Source: Dalbergia cochinchinensis (Eukaryota; Streptophyta; Magnoliopsida; Fabales; Fabaceae). Taken from it: a stretch of DNA of 64,000 nucleotides. The notes under the pieces are model-generated. The model was not told where the DNA came from, did not search any database, and saw only the letters and a list, made by a program, of their open reading frames with translations. The stretch is taken from NCBI GenBank assembly GCA_031216125.1, contig CM062375.1, positions 53,302,295 through 53,366,294 of the forward strand, in the 5' to 3' direction. The position numbers and the translations under genes were made by a program. Below are positions 31,329 to 42,058 of this stretch, one piece after another; within the stretch, counting starts at the first letter, position 1; the number at the start of each line of letters is the position of its first letter.

Positions 31329-31625
31329 TGTAGAAATCACATGGAGATATACACTTTCCTTTTCTCCCAAGATATTGCAAATATAACATTTTATTTTTAG
31401 AAACTTTGCATATGCTGACTCATACATTTGCTATCATTCCTTTATAACTAGCTAGATTTTACATTTTCTATGGTTTGACAGATTCCATGTGGTTTTCTCA
31501 TCTTGATGAGTTGTAAGTCGATTATACTCTAGCCTAGTTGGTGTATATATGTTGTATTTGTTTCCAATGATCAACAAGAATCATTCCACATTCTTCACAC
31601 AAATAAGCTTTTGTCAATCTTTTGA
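31329..31625 (+). repeat. Copia 3' LTR
   Basis: It matches the 5' LTR in ordered blocks with visible substitutions and small indels. The end is near TCTTTTGA. No target duplication can be matched with confidence. Confidence 0.8.
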
Positions 31626-32511
31626 CACCTTGATTGAGATAGTGATACACGGCACCATCCAAGGATGATGCATGATAGATAAGTGGAGAGCCACTTGTGA
31701 ATGGTTCCTAATGGAAGGCGAAGTCACACGAAGGAATGACCGCTTGAGCATAATCGTAATAAAATATCTTATTCAAGACCACTTCCTTCTTATTTATTTA
31801 CTTTGTTCATGTGAAACTATTTTCTTATAGGTTATTTATATAACTTTCCAATTTATGGCTTTTATATTTGATGTTATCTCATGTAGACTATGGATGCTTT
31901 ATCTAGCTATTTACTGAGTTAGTAAAGCTCACTCCATTTTGTCTCCTTTGATTCAGATACATGTATAGGTCCTAGTTGGCACCTTCTTCAGCTTAGTGAC
32001 CTCTATCTATTGTGTGGTGAGCCAACTTTTGGTTTTGTGGACCCTATGTTTAGTATGGTAGTTCTAATGTATCACAGATAAAGTTAGGGAGTATGATGTA
32101 TTTAAAACTTTAGGTGGATTTAACTGGTGATTTTCTAAGTGTGAATTAAAATATGCCAACTGATATATATATTTTTTTATATGCTTTGATTTTGGATATG
32201 GATCATTTGATGCGAAAATTTTGTTTTGGACCATATGTAAAATACTTCACATGTAATATTACGAATAAAAGTCCTACAATCGCCATTTTAATTTGGATTT
32301 TATCTATTAACTTTGGTTCAAAATTAATTACAAAAGCAATTATTAGGAAAAAAAAATTATCTGCATGGACTCAAGATACTAACTTTGGCTAGTTAGCCAT
32401 GACTGCATCGAACCTCTTACTAGCAACACCTACAAGAGACGCTGTTGAGTGTGTGTTCTCTTAGTTTATTTTGTACTTAAATCGAATGTTCAAATTGATT
32501 CAGAAAAAAAA

Positions 32512-32512
<1 letters not shown>
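31626..32512 (+). other. LTR-like debris
   Basis: No gene. Phrases such as GTTAGTAAAGCTCACTCC, a CAG-ending pyrimidine tract and the downstream text resemble the interior of gypsy-type LTRs. Borders and a partner LTR were not found. Confidence 0.35.

Positions 32513-32513
<1 letters not shown>

Positions 32514-32551
<38 letters not shown>
32514..32551. repeat. (TA)n microsatellite
   Basis: About 19 TA units, 50 bp left of a foldback element. Confidence 0.9.
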
Positions 32552-32553
<2 letters not shown>

Positions 32554-32601
32554 TTCGCAATTAAAATTGCAGAATAAGTAAGTCCCTCCTCAATATTTAA
32601 G

Positions 32602-33240
32602 AGTAATGATTTGATGGTGTCAGGTTCATGTACAACGATAGTGACCCGATGATGTGTCTAGTGCCTGAGAGCTATACAAGACTTCAGTCAATATAACGTG
32701 AGCTGGTCCTGGTGAGGAGTGATGCGTACAAAGTGAGGTTGTTTTACTGATTATAAGACTTACAAAATTTTAATGTTTTCCTTCATTCAATTATGATTTG
32801 CTCAATAATATTACGGATTTAATTTTATTACACCAATGGTTTAAAAAAATTTTATACAGTTTTATAATCGTGTAATGTTAAATTAATAAATATGATTGAT
32901 TTTCATCCCAATATTTAAAAAGTTATACAAATAAAAAATATGATTGGATGATAGTGTAAAATTTTTTTATACTATTAGTGAATCAATTTTTTTTTTATAC
33001 GATTAGTATAGTAAAGCTAAATCCTTAATATTATTGAGAAAATGATAATTATTGAATGAGGAAAACATCAAAATTTGTAAGTTTTATGATTAATAAAAAA
33101 AGTTCACTTTGTCCGCATCATTCCTCACCAGGAGAGGCTCACTTTATATTAACTAAAGTCTTGTATAACTCTCAGCACTAGACACATAATTGGGTCTATG
33201 TTTTCGTACAAGAGCTGGTCGAGACTATCAAATCATTACT
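32602..33240. mobile_element. 639-bp foldback element with ~150-bp or longer inverted repeats
   Basis: The left arm starts AGTAATGATTTGATGGT and the right arm, reverse-complemented, starts AGTAATGATTTGATAGT. Pairing continues through ATGTGTCTAGTGC, ATACAAGACTT.AGT.AATATA and TCCTGGTGAGGA.TGATGCG. The flanks (AATATTTAAG left, CATATTTTAA right) suggest a worn ~9-bp duplication, as for Mutator-like foldbacks. It has no coding capacity. Confidence 0.75.
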
Positions 33241-33765
33241 CATATTTTAATGGATTTATTTGTATTTTTATTAGTGACCAATTAAAAGTATTTTACAAAT
33301 CACCGTACATAATAAGTTTTCACAAAATTCTTCAAAAATGTTGAGGCAGGATATGTTTTTTATTTTTGAAAGACTAATTTGTCTGGCATTCCTGTTTTAG
33401 GACTAAACTGGGATTTATTCTTGCATTTAAAACAAATTATAATTAAAAGTTTTTCGTAGAAAAGAAATTGTGCCTCTTAATCGGCTTTCTCTTTGAGGTC
33501 CGAGATGGATCTACTATAGTTTCACTAAAAGACAAGAAATATCAATTTTTTTTTAGGTTTAAATATGTTTTTGATCCATGGATAATCAGTGAGTTTTTAT
33601 TTTGTTCCGCAAATTTTATGTTTGTTCAAATATTTCCCAAATAATTTGATTAATTTTTGTCCTTGTAGTTTGTATGTCTCTATCAAATGTTGGGATGACT
33701 AATGAAAAATTATGTTATCCAATTCTATATGAAAACACACCAGTCATACGTGACATATTATATAA

Positions 33766-33767
<2 letters not shown>

Positions 33768-33809
<42 letters not shown>
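33768..33809. repeat. (TA)n microsatellite
   Basis: About 21 TA units inside a foldback element. Confidence 0.9.
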
Positions 33810-33811
<2 letters not shown>

Positions 33812-33891
33812 AAATCTTACTATAAAATGAGTTATTATATGAGGATATTAACACATAGATCATGTTGTGCCACATATGACTACTCTGTATT

Positions 33892-34503
33892 AGGGATGTT
33901 CAAAATCGATCCAAACTGAATTAAAACCAACAATATATCCAAAAAAACCATAAATTGACCAAAACCGAAATAAACTAGTTTGAACTGGTTCCTAATTTAT
34001 GAAAATTGGACTATAACAATTAGTTTTCGATTCTTATTTTCAAAACTAAATTAAATTAAACCAAATCGAATCAATAAAATATTAAATTAATAATGATCTA
34101 TATTAATTAGGCATATTATTATCAAAATTTCTTATCAATATCTATATTTGTATCATATTATAACTCAATATTTTGGATTTTCAATTATACAATTATAATT
34201 CTTTTCATTTAATCAACATGATTTTTGTTAAAACATTTTATTGTTTATTTAACTTATTAGTAAGTAGAATTGCATATTAGCATAATTTTTTATAATAACA
34301 ATTGGTGTAATTTATTGTTGTTAATATATACTTTTTTATATTTTACAAAATTTGTAGTAAAAACCAAGAACCAAACTAATCCAAACAAATTCAAATTAAT
34401 TTGATTCTTAAAAAATAATCAAACCAAACCAAATCAAACCAAAATAAAATTTATTGATTGGATCGATTGGTTATGCAAATCAAAACCAAAATGCAAACAC
34501 CTT
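33892..34503. mobile_element. Nested inverted-repeat element (GGGATGTTCAAAATCGATCC type)
   Basis: The left end AGGGATGTTCAAAATCGATC and the right end (reverse complement AGGTGTTTGCATTTTGGTTT) are weakly inverted. Both arms are rich in AACCAAACC-type phrases typical of a widespread plant MITE. No clear target duplication was seen. Confidence 0.5.
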
Positions 34504-35082
34504 GACTGGGTGCCATATATGATTGGATGCAGATAATGTGACTTTCCATTAGTTAACTCAGCATTTAACAGAGACAAAATAGTTGAAGGGATTGAAATCA
34601 AATAGTTTTGAAAATGTTTGGACTAAAACCATTTCTTTTTGAGGGACTAAAACCAAAGCTTGCACATTTTCTATGGAACAAAAATATAGTTAACCCTTTT
34701 TCTATTAGGGAGAACCAAGACTTCAGCCCCAAAAAGATTATATTGCTAAATAATCTGGGAAATAGCTATATTTTCCTATGACCCTTCAACAATTCACTTA
34801 AATGTTAATTGGACTATGTTTTCATTAGCAAAAGTGTTTCTTTCAGGATTATTTTTGTTAAAGATATGATTTTTGGTGTGCTAAAGTAGTAGCTTTACAT
34901 TTCTAACCTGAGATAAAATAGATTATTTTGCCAAAACGACCTTTTGGTACTAAACTTGTGGTTTTAGTGTGTCAACTTGACGTAAAATATTAGGAAATTT
35001 TACCCATTTAAAACGGGAAAAAAATTATTTACTACAATAAATGGAAAAAAAATTAATTACCGAAATTAGCTGTTTTAGAGTA

Positions 35083-35219
35083 CATGAATACGTGAGGGGT
35101 CCCTACGAAACACGTTTGCACATGAATATACGAGGACCAGAGGCGTATTCACGTTTTATTGAATACGCATCAAGGTGGGCGTATTCATGCCTCTATATAT
35201 ACCCCAGAATACGCCCCCC
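35083..35219. repeat. Left subterminal box cluster of the Mutator-like element
   Basis: Six boxes of the form (C)ATGAATACG or its complement occur in 137 bp: near 35083, 35121 (variant), 35143 (reverse), 35160, 35180 (reverse) and 35205. They surround a TATA box. Such repeated subterminal motifs are the expected form of transposase-binding sites. Confidence 0.75.
35194..35201 (+). promoter_or_regulatory. TATA box of the PMD-like gene
   Basis: TATATATA lies 93 bp before the ATG at 35294, within the left box cluster. Confidence 0.5.
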
Positions 35220-35293
35220 ACCTCAATAACAGTAAATTCACTTTCAATTTTTTTTTTCACTATTCTCTTTGACTTTTCAAAGATTTTTTCTCC

Positions 35294-36366
35294 ATGGCCA
35301 ACATCTTGTACCGCTTAGACGATGTGCACATCTTCGCCAAACTTGATAGCCAGATATTTTATCTCTTTATCAATATACTTTTATTGTTTCCTTTTTCTAA
35401 TGCAAAACTAGTATAGTTAGTATATGTGTAGTTTTAAATTAGGTAATTTTAAATTAGGTTGGTTTGAAAAAACATAAAAATGTGTTAACTTGATTGGCCA
35501 ATATGTATTGATTGGTTATTGAAGTTGATTTAGATTGGTGAAAAAATGAATATTATGACATTAGTTTACTATTAATGTTGGAATATTTACTTATTTACTT
35601 ATTCATTTTACTGAAATTTATGTTGAGTATTTGGAATATATGTATAACTTTGATAATTAAGTTATGTTTAGTGGATAATTTGTTGATAATATTTTTTACT
35701 TTAATACGAGTGAACCTCTAATTTAAAATGATTTAGTTTAGGGTTTAGGATGGTAAGATATAAATCTAGAGAATTTGTATATTTAATTAGTTTAAGATAG
35801 TTTATGTTTGAAATTAATATTGACTAGTTTGAGATAGTTTGTGTTTGAAATTAGTAACATTTATTTAACTTTTGCAGCCACATAAAGTATTGCAGCCGAG
35901 GCCCGACAGTGCACCGACACCCTATCCTTGCATGGAGTATCATCTACGGCAGGCTGGGTTTTAGGAGGTTGCAAACTTTGGTAACTTCCACTACTACTCA
36001 GCATTCATCAATGCACTTGTAGAGAGATGGCGTCCAGAGATGGTGTCTTAATGCTCCCACTCCCCCTCATCTGATTGCTATAGCCGAAGGGTCTTCTGGC
36101 CAGCACCTTGGCATGGACCTGAACATGCCCAGCTATAATCTGTTTAGGGACAAGCCATTATTAGCAGGTCCTAGCCATCAGCATGGTCAGACATAAGGAC
36201 CATCGACACCTCATGTCCCCATTCAGCAGGAGGAGGAGGAGGGTGACGAGGAGCCGCAACATCTCATCCCTAGGTGGAGACTTGCATGCCATGTTCACCC
36301 CCGGCATTGTCATTTAGGGTGCGAGCTCCCAATGCCTAGAAGAGACAAGGATAGGGCAGATGATTA
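35294..36366 (+). pseudogene. Plant mobile domain (PMD/MAIN-like) gene relic
   Basis: A first exon (MANILYRLDDVHIFAKLDSQ) starts at 35294. After an intron-like AT-rich stretch, an acceptor TTTTGCAG (35871-35878) leads into PYPCMEYHLRQAGF, a TAG stop, then EVANFGNF and SAFINALVERWRPEM. The text HLRQAGF.EVANFG ... ALVERWRPE matches the N-terminal core of PMD (aminotransferase-like, PF10536) proteins, known both from the MAIN/MAIL1 host genes and from transposons. The rest of the PMD is missing after a TAA near 36049. A Pro-rich, acidic tail (HLGMDLNMPSYNLF, then EEEEGDEEPQHL) follows. The expected donor GT after the first exon reads AT. This is a decayed, internally deleted copy. Confidence 0.65.
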
Positions 36367-36659
36367 GATATAGACCTAGAGTATCTTACGTATATCTTTT
36401 TATTTTGAAATGATTATGTTATCTACTTTATTCACCTTATGTATTATGTTTATGTATTTAATACATTTTGTTTATTTGATGAATCTTAAATGAGGTGCAT
36501 TTACGAAACAGTGATAAAGAAACATGAAATCCATATTAATAGCTGATCCTAAGCGTAGTTGGATGCGAATATGAAACTGTCATTAATAAAAGAATTGAAA
36601 CATAGTTGGATACAGTACACACGAAATCAAACACATGAACAAACATAATCATAGTAAAT

Positions 36660-39353
36660 TCAGTCATGCCGAGATGAGGATAAAGCTAGTAAGGTTGGGC
36701 ACTTTGTTCTGGTATGCCCTTCATTTCTACACAGCCCACATCGCTTTGGTTGGCCCGTCTCAACTTCATCCATTTCATTGCGAATTCTGGTGGACACTGG
36801 ACGGCCCTCAGTAGCTCTTTTCAGGGTTGGATCTGGGCGTAAAAGGAGCCCATCGTATGCAGGCCAGAGATGTTCATCAGTTATGGGTGTGAACTCCAGT
36901 TTATAAACCTTGTCTACCCATTCCATACTGTAAACAAGATGAGTGAAAGACCCCCAATCAACCCGTGCAGCATGACATACCGCAATAGCATGGCGACATG
37001 GGTAATGCAATGCTTGGATTGACCCACAGTCACATCGCCACTATCTCAAATGCACCCTATAGTGTCATGTGCCATACTCTTCTCTCTCTTTAACCAAACA
37101 AGAAATTATATCTCATGTGAATGGGACAACTGACATCTTGTCCAAGTAATCGCTCTCAATACAAACTGTGATCATTTTTGCCTTTCTGCAATTTATGCCT
37201 GTGCCTGACCCCTTTTCTCAACAAATAATTTTGCAAGAAGAAAGTAGGTGGACTTCACAATGGCAGTAATTGAAAGATTACGGGTAGCCTTCATCACAGA
37301 ATTTATACACTCAGACAAGTTTGTTGTCATATGGCCAAACTGACGTCCCTCATCAGCATATCGGGCCCATTTTTCACGTGAAATTTGATCAGCCCACTGA
37401 CACATATTAGGATCCTCATCCCGTGGCAGCCCATAATAATATGTGAAATCTGCATGGGTTTTTGAATATGCCATATTTATAAGAATTCTTTTGGCATCCT
37501 TATTCTTAAACTGCAAGGCAAAGTTAGAAGCAATGTGACGAATGTAATATGCGTGATAGGCCATTGGAGGGTGCCAACCACTACCCTCTACCTCTATAGT
37601 TGATATGATAGACCCATGTTTGTCAGAAATAATAAGAATACCTTCTTGAGGCACCACATGCTGTCGAAGATTTGTCAAGAAAAAAGACCATGCTTCTTTT
37701 GTCTCTCCCTCAACCACATCAAATGCAACAGGTAAAATATTAGAATTACCATCCTGCGCAATAGCCATCAACAATGTGTCTCCATATTTGCAATATAGAT
37801 GAGTGCCATCAATTGAAATAAATGGTTTGCACCATTTGAATGCCTCGATGCACGGTGGAAATGACCAGAATACACGGTGAAACATGGAACATTGATGATT
37901 AAGAATATCACCCACGTAATATGGCTTTGTCAATAAATGAACCGGTGTACCTATCATTTCCAACAAAATATAACAATAAATAACAGTCTAATTAAATATT
38001 ACCTAATCCAAGAATATCTAACAATAAATAACAGATTACATAATTATAACCTAATCCACAAATATCTTACAATAAATAACAGGCTAACTAAATATTAGTT
38101 AATCCATTTAATCATAATCTAAAAACTAATTAGTAATTACCTGGCATATAATGCTACACACCCTGCAACCACCTCGGCAGTTTAGCGTATGATTCTTCCC
38201 AATCCCCATAAATCTTAGCAATTGCTTTTTGCTTTGCGATCCATACATTTCTGTATGAGATATTGAACTTGAAGACTGATTCCACATGTCCCTGCAACTC
38301 TCTGATGGACACTGTTGGATTTACCTCAACTATGGGAAAGATACTGGTACAAATAAAATTACTATCCAACTGCCGGTATTGTTCAATAATAGAATCATAT
38401 TCACATCTGTGTCTTTCATTGTATTTTCTAACTTCCCATACTTGTCTTTTAGTGCGAAATGTAAAACATATGCTCCAATTACAACCATTGCCAAACTTCA
38501 AACATTTGCACTGGTATTTTGTTGGACCAGACTCATAAACCTTGAATTGGACCTTTCTTTTGATACTGTAATTCTTGATTGCAAAAAATAAATCCTCCTT
38601 GGTTTGAAAATATTGCCCCACCTCAAATTCTCCTTCACCTCCAACCACTCTCGCAATAGGCCCTGCAAAGCTACTTTCTGGCATTGCCTCCAAATTTATT
38701 GAAGAATAGTGACTAGGATATTCTTGTGATACAGATTGAGACTGTGTATCACGTGTCTCCTCATCACTATATGCATTATCTTCCTGCTGATATAACCCCA
38801 ACTCCTCCTCCTCTTCTTCTTCATCCTTGTGATCCATGTGAAACTCGAAACCCGCAGCAGCCTCATGTCTAGTTGATGGGCTTGCATCTTGTACCACTGG
38901 ATCTGCAAAACTAGGACTGTCAATGGGTGGCTCCTGGGCCACCTCAAGATGTGTAGGACCACGTTGTCCTGGTGTCTCATTTACTAATGTGTGAAGACCA
39001 GAACCCGTAGAGCTCAAATCACAGTCTTCGAGCATGACGAAAATTTCCATTACTCGAATTTTTGGAAATTGAGCTTTGAATTGAAATATAAGACTCATTT
39101 CATTGTCGCTAAAAATTGGAAAGCAGTTGTACTTGACCACAGCACTTTCAAAAGCTATAGGTACTCTATAAAGCAATTGACTAACCTGCTTGTAAGGACC
39201 TACTTGCTCTAATATTTTACTCTGTAACTCCAAAAATGTTATAGATGGACTGACAATCAAACCAATTGGTCTCCTACTACAGAATCTCACTCCTTTATTT
39301 GTGCCCTCTTCGATTTTTCCATCATAATGAACAAGCATGAAACATGAACTCAT
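36660..39353 (-). pseudogene. MuDR-type (Mutator-like) transposase
   Basis: Exon 1 (39353-38141) has a ubiquitin-like N-terminal region, an acidic linker and a MuDR zinc-binding domain (GQYFQTKEDLFFAIKNYSIK, then CKCLKFGNGCNWSI). It ends HYMPG, with one TAG where Gln is expected. A 190-bp GT-AG intron (38140-37951) follows; splicing restores PGTPVHLLTKP. Exon 2 carries the MULE transposase core with Asp in SIDGTHLYCKYG and Asp in ISDKHGSI. The HAYYIRHIASNF motif has Tyr where Cys is usual. Stops and frameshifts occur at 37193-37020. The SWIM zinc finger then appears in another frame (CDCGSIQALHYPCRH), followed by a CCHC knuckle (CGLCRNEGHTRTKC). The overall layout is complete, the frame broken. 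Confidence 0.85.
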
Positions 39354-39429
39354 TTTCTCAGTAAAAATACACTACGTATAGCAAAGATAAGAGGGTGAAT
39401 GGATACTGAACAAGGCAATATGGAAGAGT

Positions 39430-39436
39430 TTAAATA
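39430..39436 (-). promoter_or_regulatory. TATA box of the transposase gene
   Basis: CTATTTAAAC on the minus strand lies 77 bp upstream of the transposase ATG, beside the right box cluster. Confidence 0.5.
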
Positions 39437-39447
39437 GGCAGGGCAAT

Positions 39448-39600
39448 CGAATACGTGAGGGATTCAAACAGAAGGCAAGAAAGAAGAATACCTATGAATA
39501 CGCCCTCATCCCATGCGAAATCAGTAAAAGCATGAATTCGCCCCCCTGGGGGCATATTTAGTGTGTGCATGAATACGCCACCACCCCTAGCGTATTCATG
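39448..39600. repeat. Right subterminal box cluster of the Mutator-like element
   Basis: Five GAATACG(CC)-type boxes lie near 39448, 39494, 39531 (variant GAATTCGCC), 39568 and 39590 (reverse). CGAATACGTGAGGG here matches ATGAATACGTGAGGG in the left cluster. Confidence 0.75.
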
Positions 39601-39739
39601 TGGTTTTTGTAGTCGTAACAACCCCCTTGCACATTCGCCTTCATATTTTTAGCCCACAAATGACTTCGATTTCATTTTTGTTTATTTCCGTAAATATTCT
39701 TTTTATTTTATTTTAATAAAAGAGCCTAAAATATTACGC

Positions 39740-41871
39740 ATAATTGCTTCTATTAATGAAAATAGATGCTAGTTGACGTTTGGGTAAGTTTGTCAAACGT
39801 AGTATTAATATTTGGAGGGCCAAGAACAAATATTGTTTCTTTTTAAAGTTATTTTGTTAGCTATATAATCTATTAGGACCAAAATAGTGCTTCTCTCTTT
39901 TTATGATATATATCCAAACAAGTTTGTTTGAATCGTCCAAACACAATTTTAAAGTTTTTTTTTTCTTTTTTCTTTCTCTTTTTCGGATAAAAAATTTCTG
40001 TTTCTTTTTGAAGGAAGAATGCTGTCTTCCTTCAATTGTAAATGTTGGCAGAGGAAAGACTTTCTTTATGAACATTGCAACACGGCTCAGAGGAATTGTA
40101 ATATTGTACCATACACATTTGTCATCCATGTGACGAATGTTAGTGGCCGAACACAGAAATTATAGATAATTAGCAGTTTAAGATCTTCCTATCGTCTTTT
40201 ATCATCATCTAATTTTGGCAATCAATTTATGGCAAATATTTTGACTAGGAAGTATTTTCTTTTCATTATTATGACTTTTTGTTTTCATTTTTATTTCTTC
40301 TAATCCAATACCTTGACGGGGTTAATTCTAGAAATTGCTATCAATATCTCTACAACGTTTTTATTAAACAAATCTTTCTAGGTCTTTCATAACATACATA
40401 ACTAAGAGATCCTGTTAATAATTACATAATATAAAATATTTTAACTTTAATGGTTTACTTATCAATGTAACTCGTTTACCATTATATCTAACTCTTCATG
40501 GTTTCATATTATCTGTTTACGGGCAACGTTTTATTTCTCTAGATATTACTAATAATCTCATCTTTATAACATTTAAATGGGTACCGAACCTTACGTAGGA
40601 AGTTCTATTTCCAAATATTTTCCATATATACTAAAGGAAAAATTTCCCTTTATCTCTTTATACTATAGATTATGTGTGCTTTGTTAGGTCCCAAAGTTGA
40701 GGAATAGAGTAATGTAACTAAAATTTAGAGATGAGAAACATAGAACTGACACAAATATTATTGGCAAAAATGGAAGATATTTACAAGCGGGAAATTACAC
40801 TCTCAAAATATAATGAAAGAATAATATTAATAGTCTCTTATAAATGGAGATTATAAACACACAAAAAAAAATATACTAGAAGATATCTAATATTTTTCTC
40901 TCTCTCTGTAGCACTCACTCAAATTCTCTAACTTGCTCTTGGCTATATCTTTGTTATGGTGCCTACTACCACCATCTATTTATAATGTACATTGACATTG
41001 ACTTGTGCTTAGCCATGAAACAAAATCCAACTTGCACTCGAATCCAACACATATCTAGTAAGAACAATTTGATCTTATCTTTGACTATGAGTCCAAGTTG
41101 CCAGTCAACTTCAACTTGAATTCTACTTCATATAAGGTGGCATAAAAATTCAAACTCAACTTGAATTCTACTTCATATAAGGATTGTCTTTGCTTTTCTT
41201 TGACCACATGCATGCACCTCCAACAATCAAAATTAACTTTATATCTACACATACTTTAGCCTTTAAAATTTAAAAATATGCAAAATGACACTGAAAACTC
41301 ACAACTATGCAATTTAACAAAATTAAGTGTATTATAACACACATAAACTTTGGATAATGTGTAGCTTAATTCCTAAACATTTTTAAGTATGCAACCTGAT
41401 ATCCTAAATTTTTCTAAATCTGTGATGTTTTGGTAACAATTAATGGAATAGTCAATTTACACGTTCAAAATATTTAGGGATAGAAACTACACATTTTAAA
41501 ATTATTTAAAATATAAAATACATATTACCTATAGTTGGAGACAAAAATAAAATGCAACAATTTTTTCTAAAGCTAAAGAAAAGAGATTGATCTCCCACCA
41601 ATAGCTGCAAGCTTTTCATTTCACCCATGGTATTCATTGAAACAATAACAATTTAGTAGCAGAGGGAGCTTTTCAACTAGAAGATTCTACATACTGAGCC
41701 AATAAAAAGGTAAGAAGATGCTACATTATATTGATACATATATACTATATGTGCTGGCCGGTTCGGGGGAACACACAAGGTAGAAAAAGCGAAAGTCAGG
41801 TGATGAGGTTGGAGGCCAAGAAGTTTTTTTTTTTTTTGGGTAATGGTAGGCCAGGAAGGTTGAAAAGGGAG
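39740..41871. other. Intergenic spacer
   Basis: No gene was recognised in 2.1 kb. It contains a ~40-bp imperfect tandem duplication (CAACTTGAATTCTACTTCAT at 41116 and 41156), T-rich runs and AT-rich debris. Confidence 0.5.
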
Positions 41872-41881
41872 AAATATTTTA

Positions 41882-42051
41882 GAATATTGCTATTTCAACA
41901 CCTAAAAATGGATGTCTAAATCAGACATTCACTTTATCACCATTGGATGTGATGGATGAGTGAAGATAGTGAAGACTACTATCTCATCCAATAGTGATAA
42001 AGTGGATATCTTACTTAAACACTAATTTTTAGGTGTTAAAATAGTATTAAT
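41882..42051. mobile_element. 170-bp MITE, copy 2, at the stop codon of the PRE gene
   Basis: It is related to the MITE at 27303-27465 (shared CCATTGGATGTGATG and TGCTATTTCAACACCTAAAA-type ends). It is flanked by an exact 10-bp direct repeat AAATATTTTA (41872-41881 and 42052-42061). The right flank copy contains the TAA stop of the PRE gene. Confidence 0.85.
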
Positions 42052-42058
42052 AAATATT

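Larger units (their letters stand above)
21888..31625 (+). mobile_element. Old Ty1-copia retrotransposon with four later insertions
   Basis: Two ~300-bp LTRs (21888-22188 and 31329-31625) begin TG(C/T)(T/A)GAAATCA and enclose a methionine-tRNA primer site. Decayed gag, protease, integrase, RT and RNase H follow in copia order. Gag is split by a 1,995-bp reverse solo LTR and by a ~1.9 kb gypsy-type LTR, protease by a 163-bp MITE, and the end of RT by a 1.37 kb unclassified repeat. The LTRs are clearly diverged by eye and no convincing target duplication remains, so it is much older than the Ogre copy. Confidence 0.85.
33555..34697. mobile_element. Foldback element of the TTAAATATGTTTTTG type, with nested insertion
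   Basis: The left end is AGGTTTAAATATGTTTTTGA and the right end, reverse-complemented, AGGGTTAACTATATTTTTGT. Both arms then read like 'GGTTTTAGTCC' text typical of a foldback family common in legumes. A TA microsatellite and a second inverted-repeat element sit inside. Confidence 0.6.
34980..39739. mobile_element. Mutator-like element with transposase and plant-mobile-domain gene
   Basis: A roughly 4.8 kb unit holds a MuDR-type transposase gene on the minus strand and a PMD-like gene on the plus strand, pointing towards each other. Both sides carry clusters of a GAATACG(CC) box. The borders are tentative: a weak inverted match (ACGTAAAATATTAGG at 34980 and GCGTAATATTTTAGG on the other strand at 39739) may be a worn TIR, but no target duplication was found. 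Both genes are decayed, so the copy is not autonomous. Confidence 0.6.

Noticed and set aside
21883..31632. Target-site duplication for the copia element
   Set aside because: CAGCA on the left and the CACCT/CCTTG region on the right do not match. The element is old and one flank may be rearranged.
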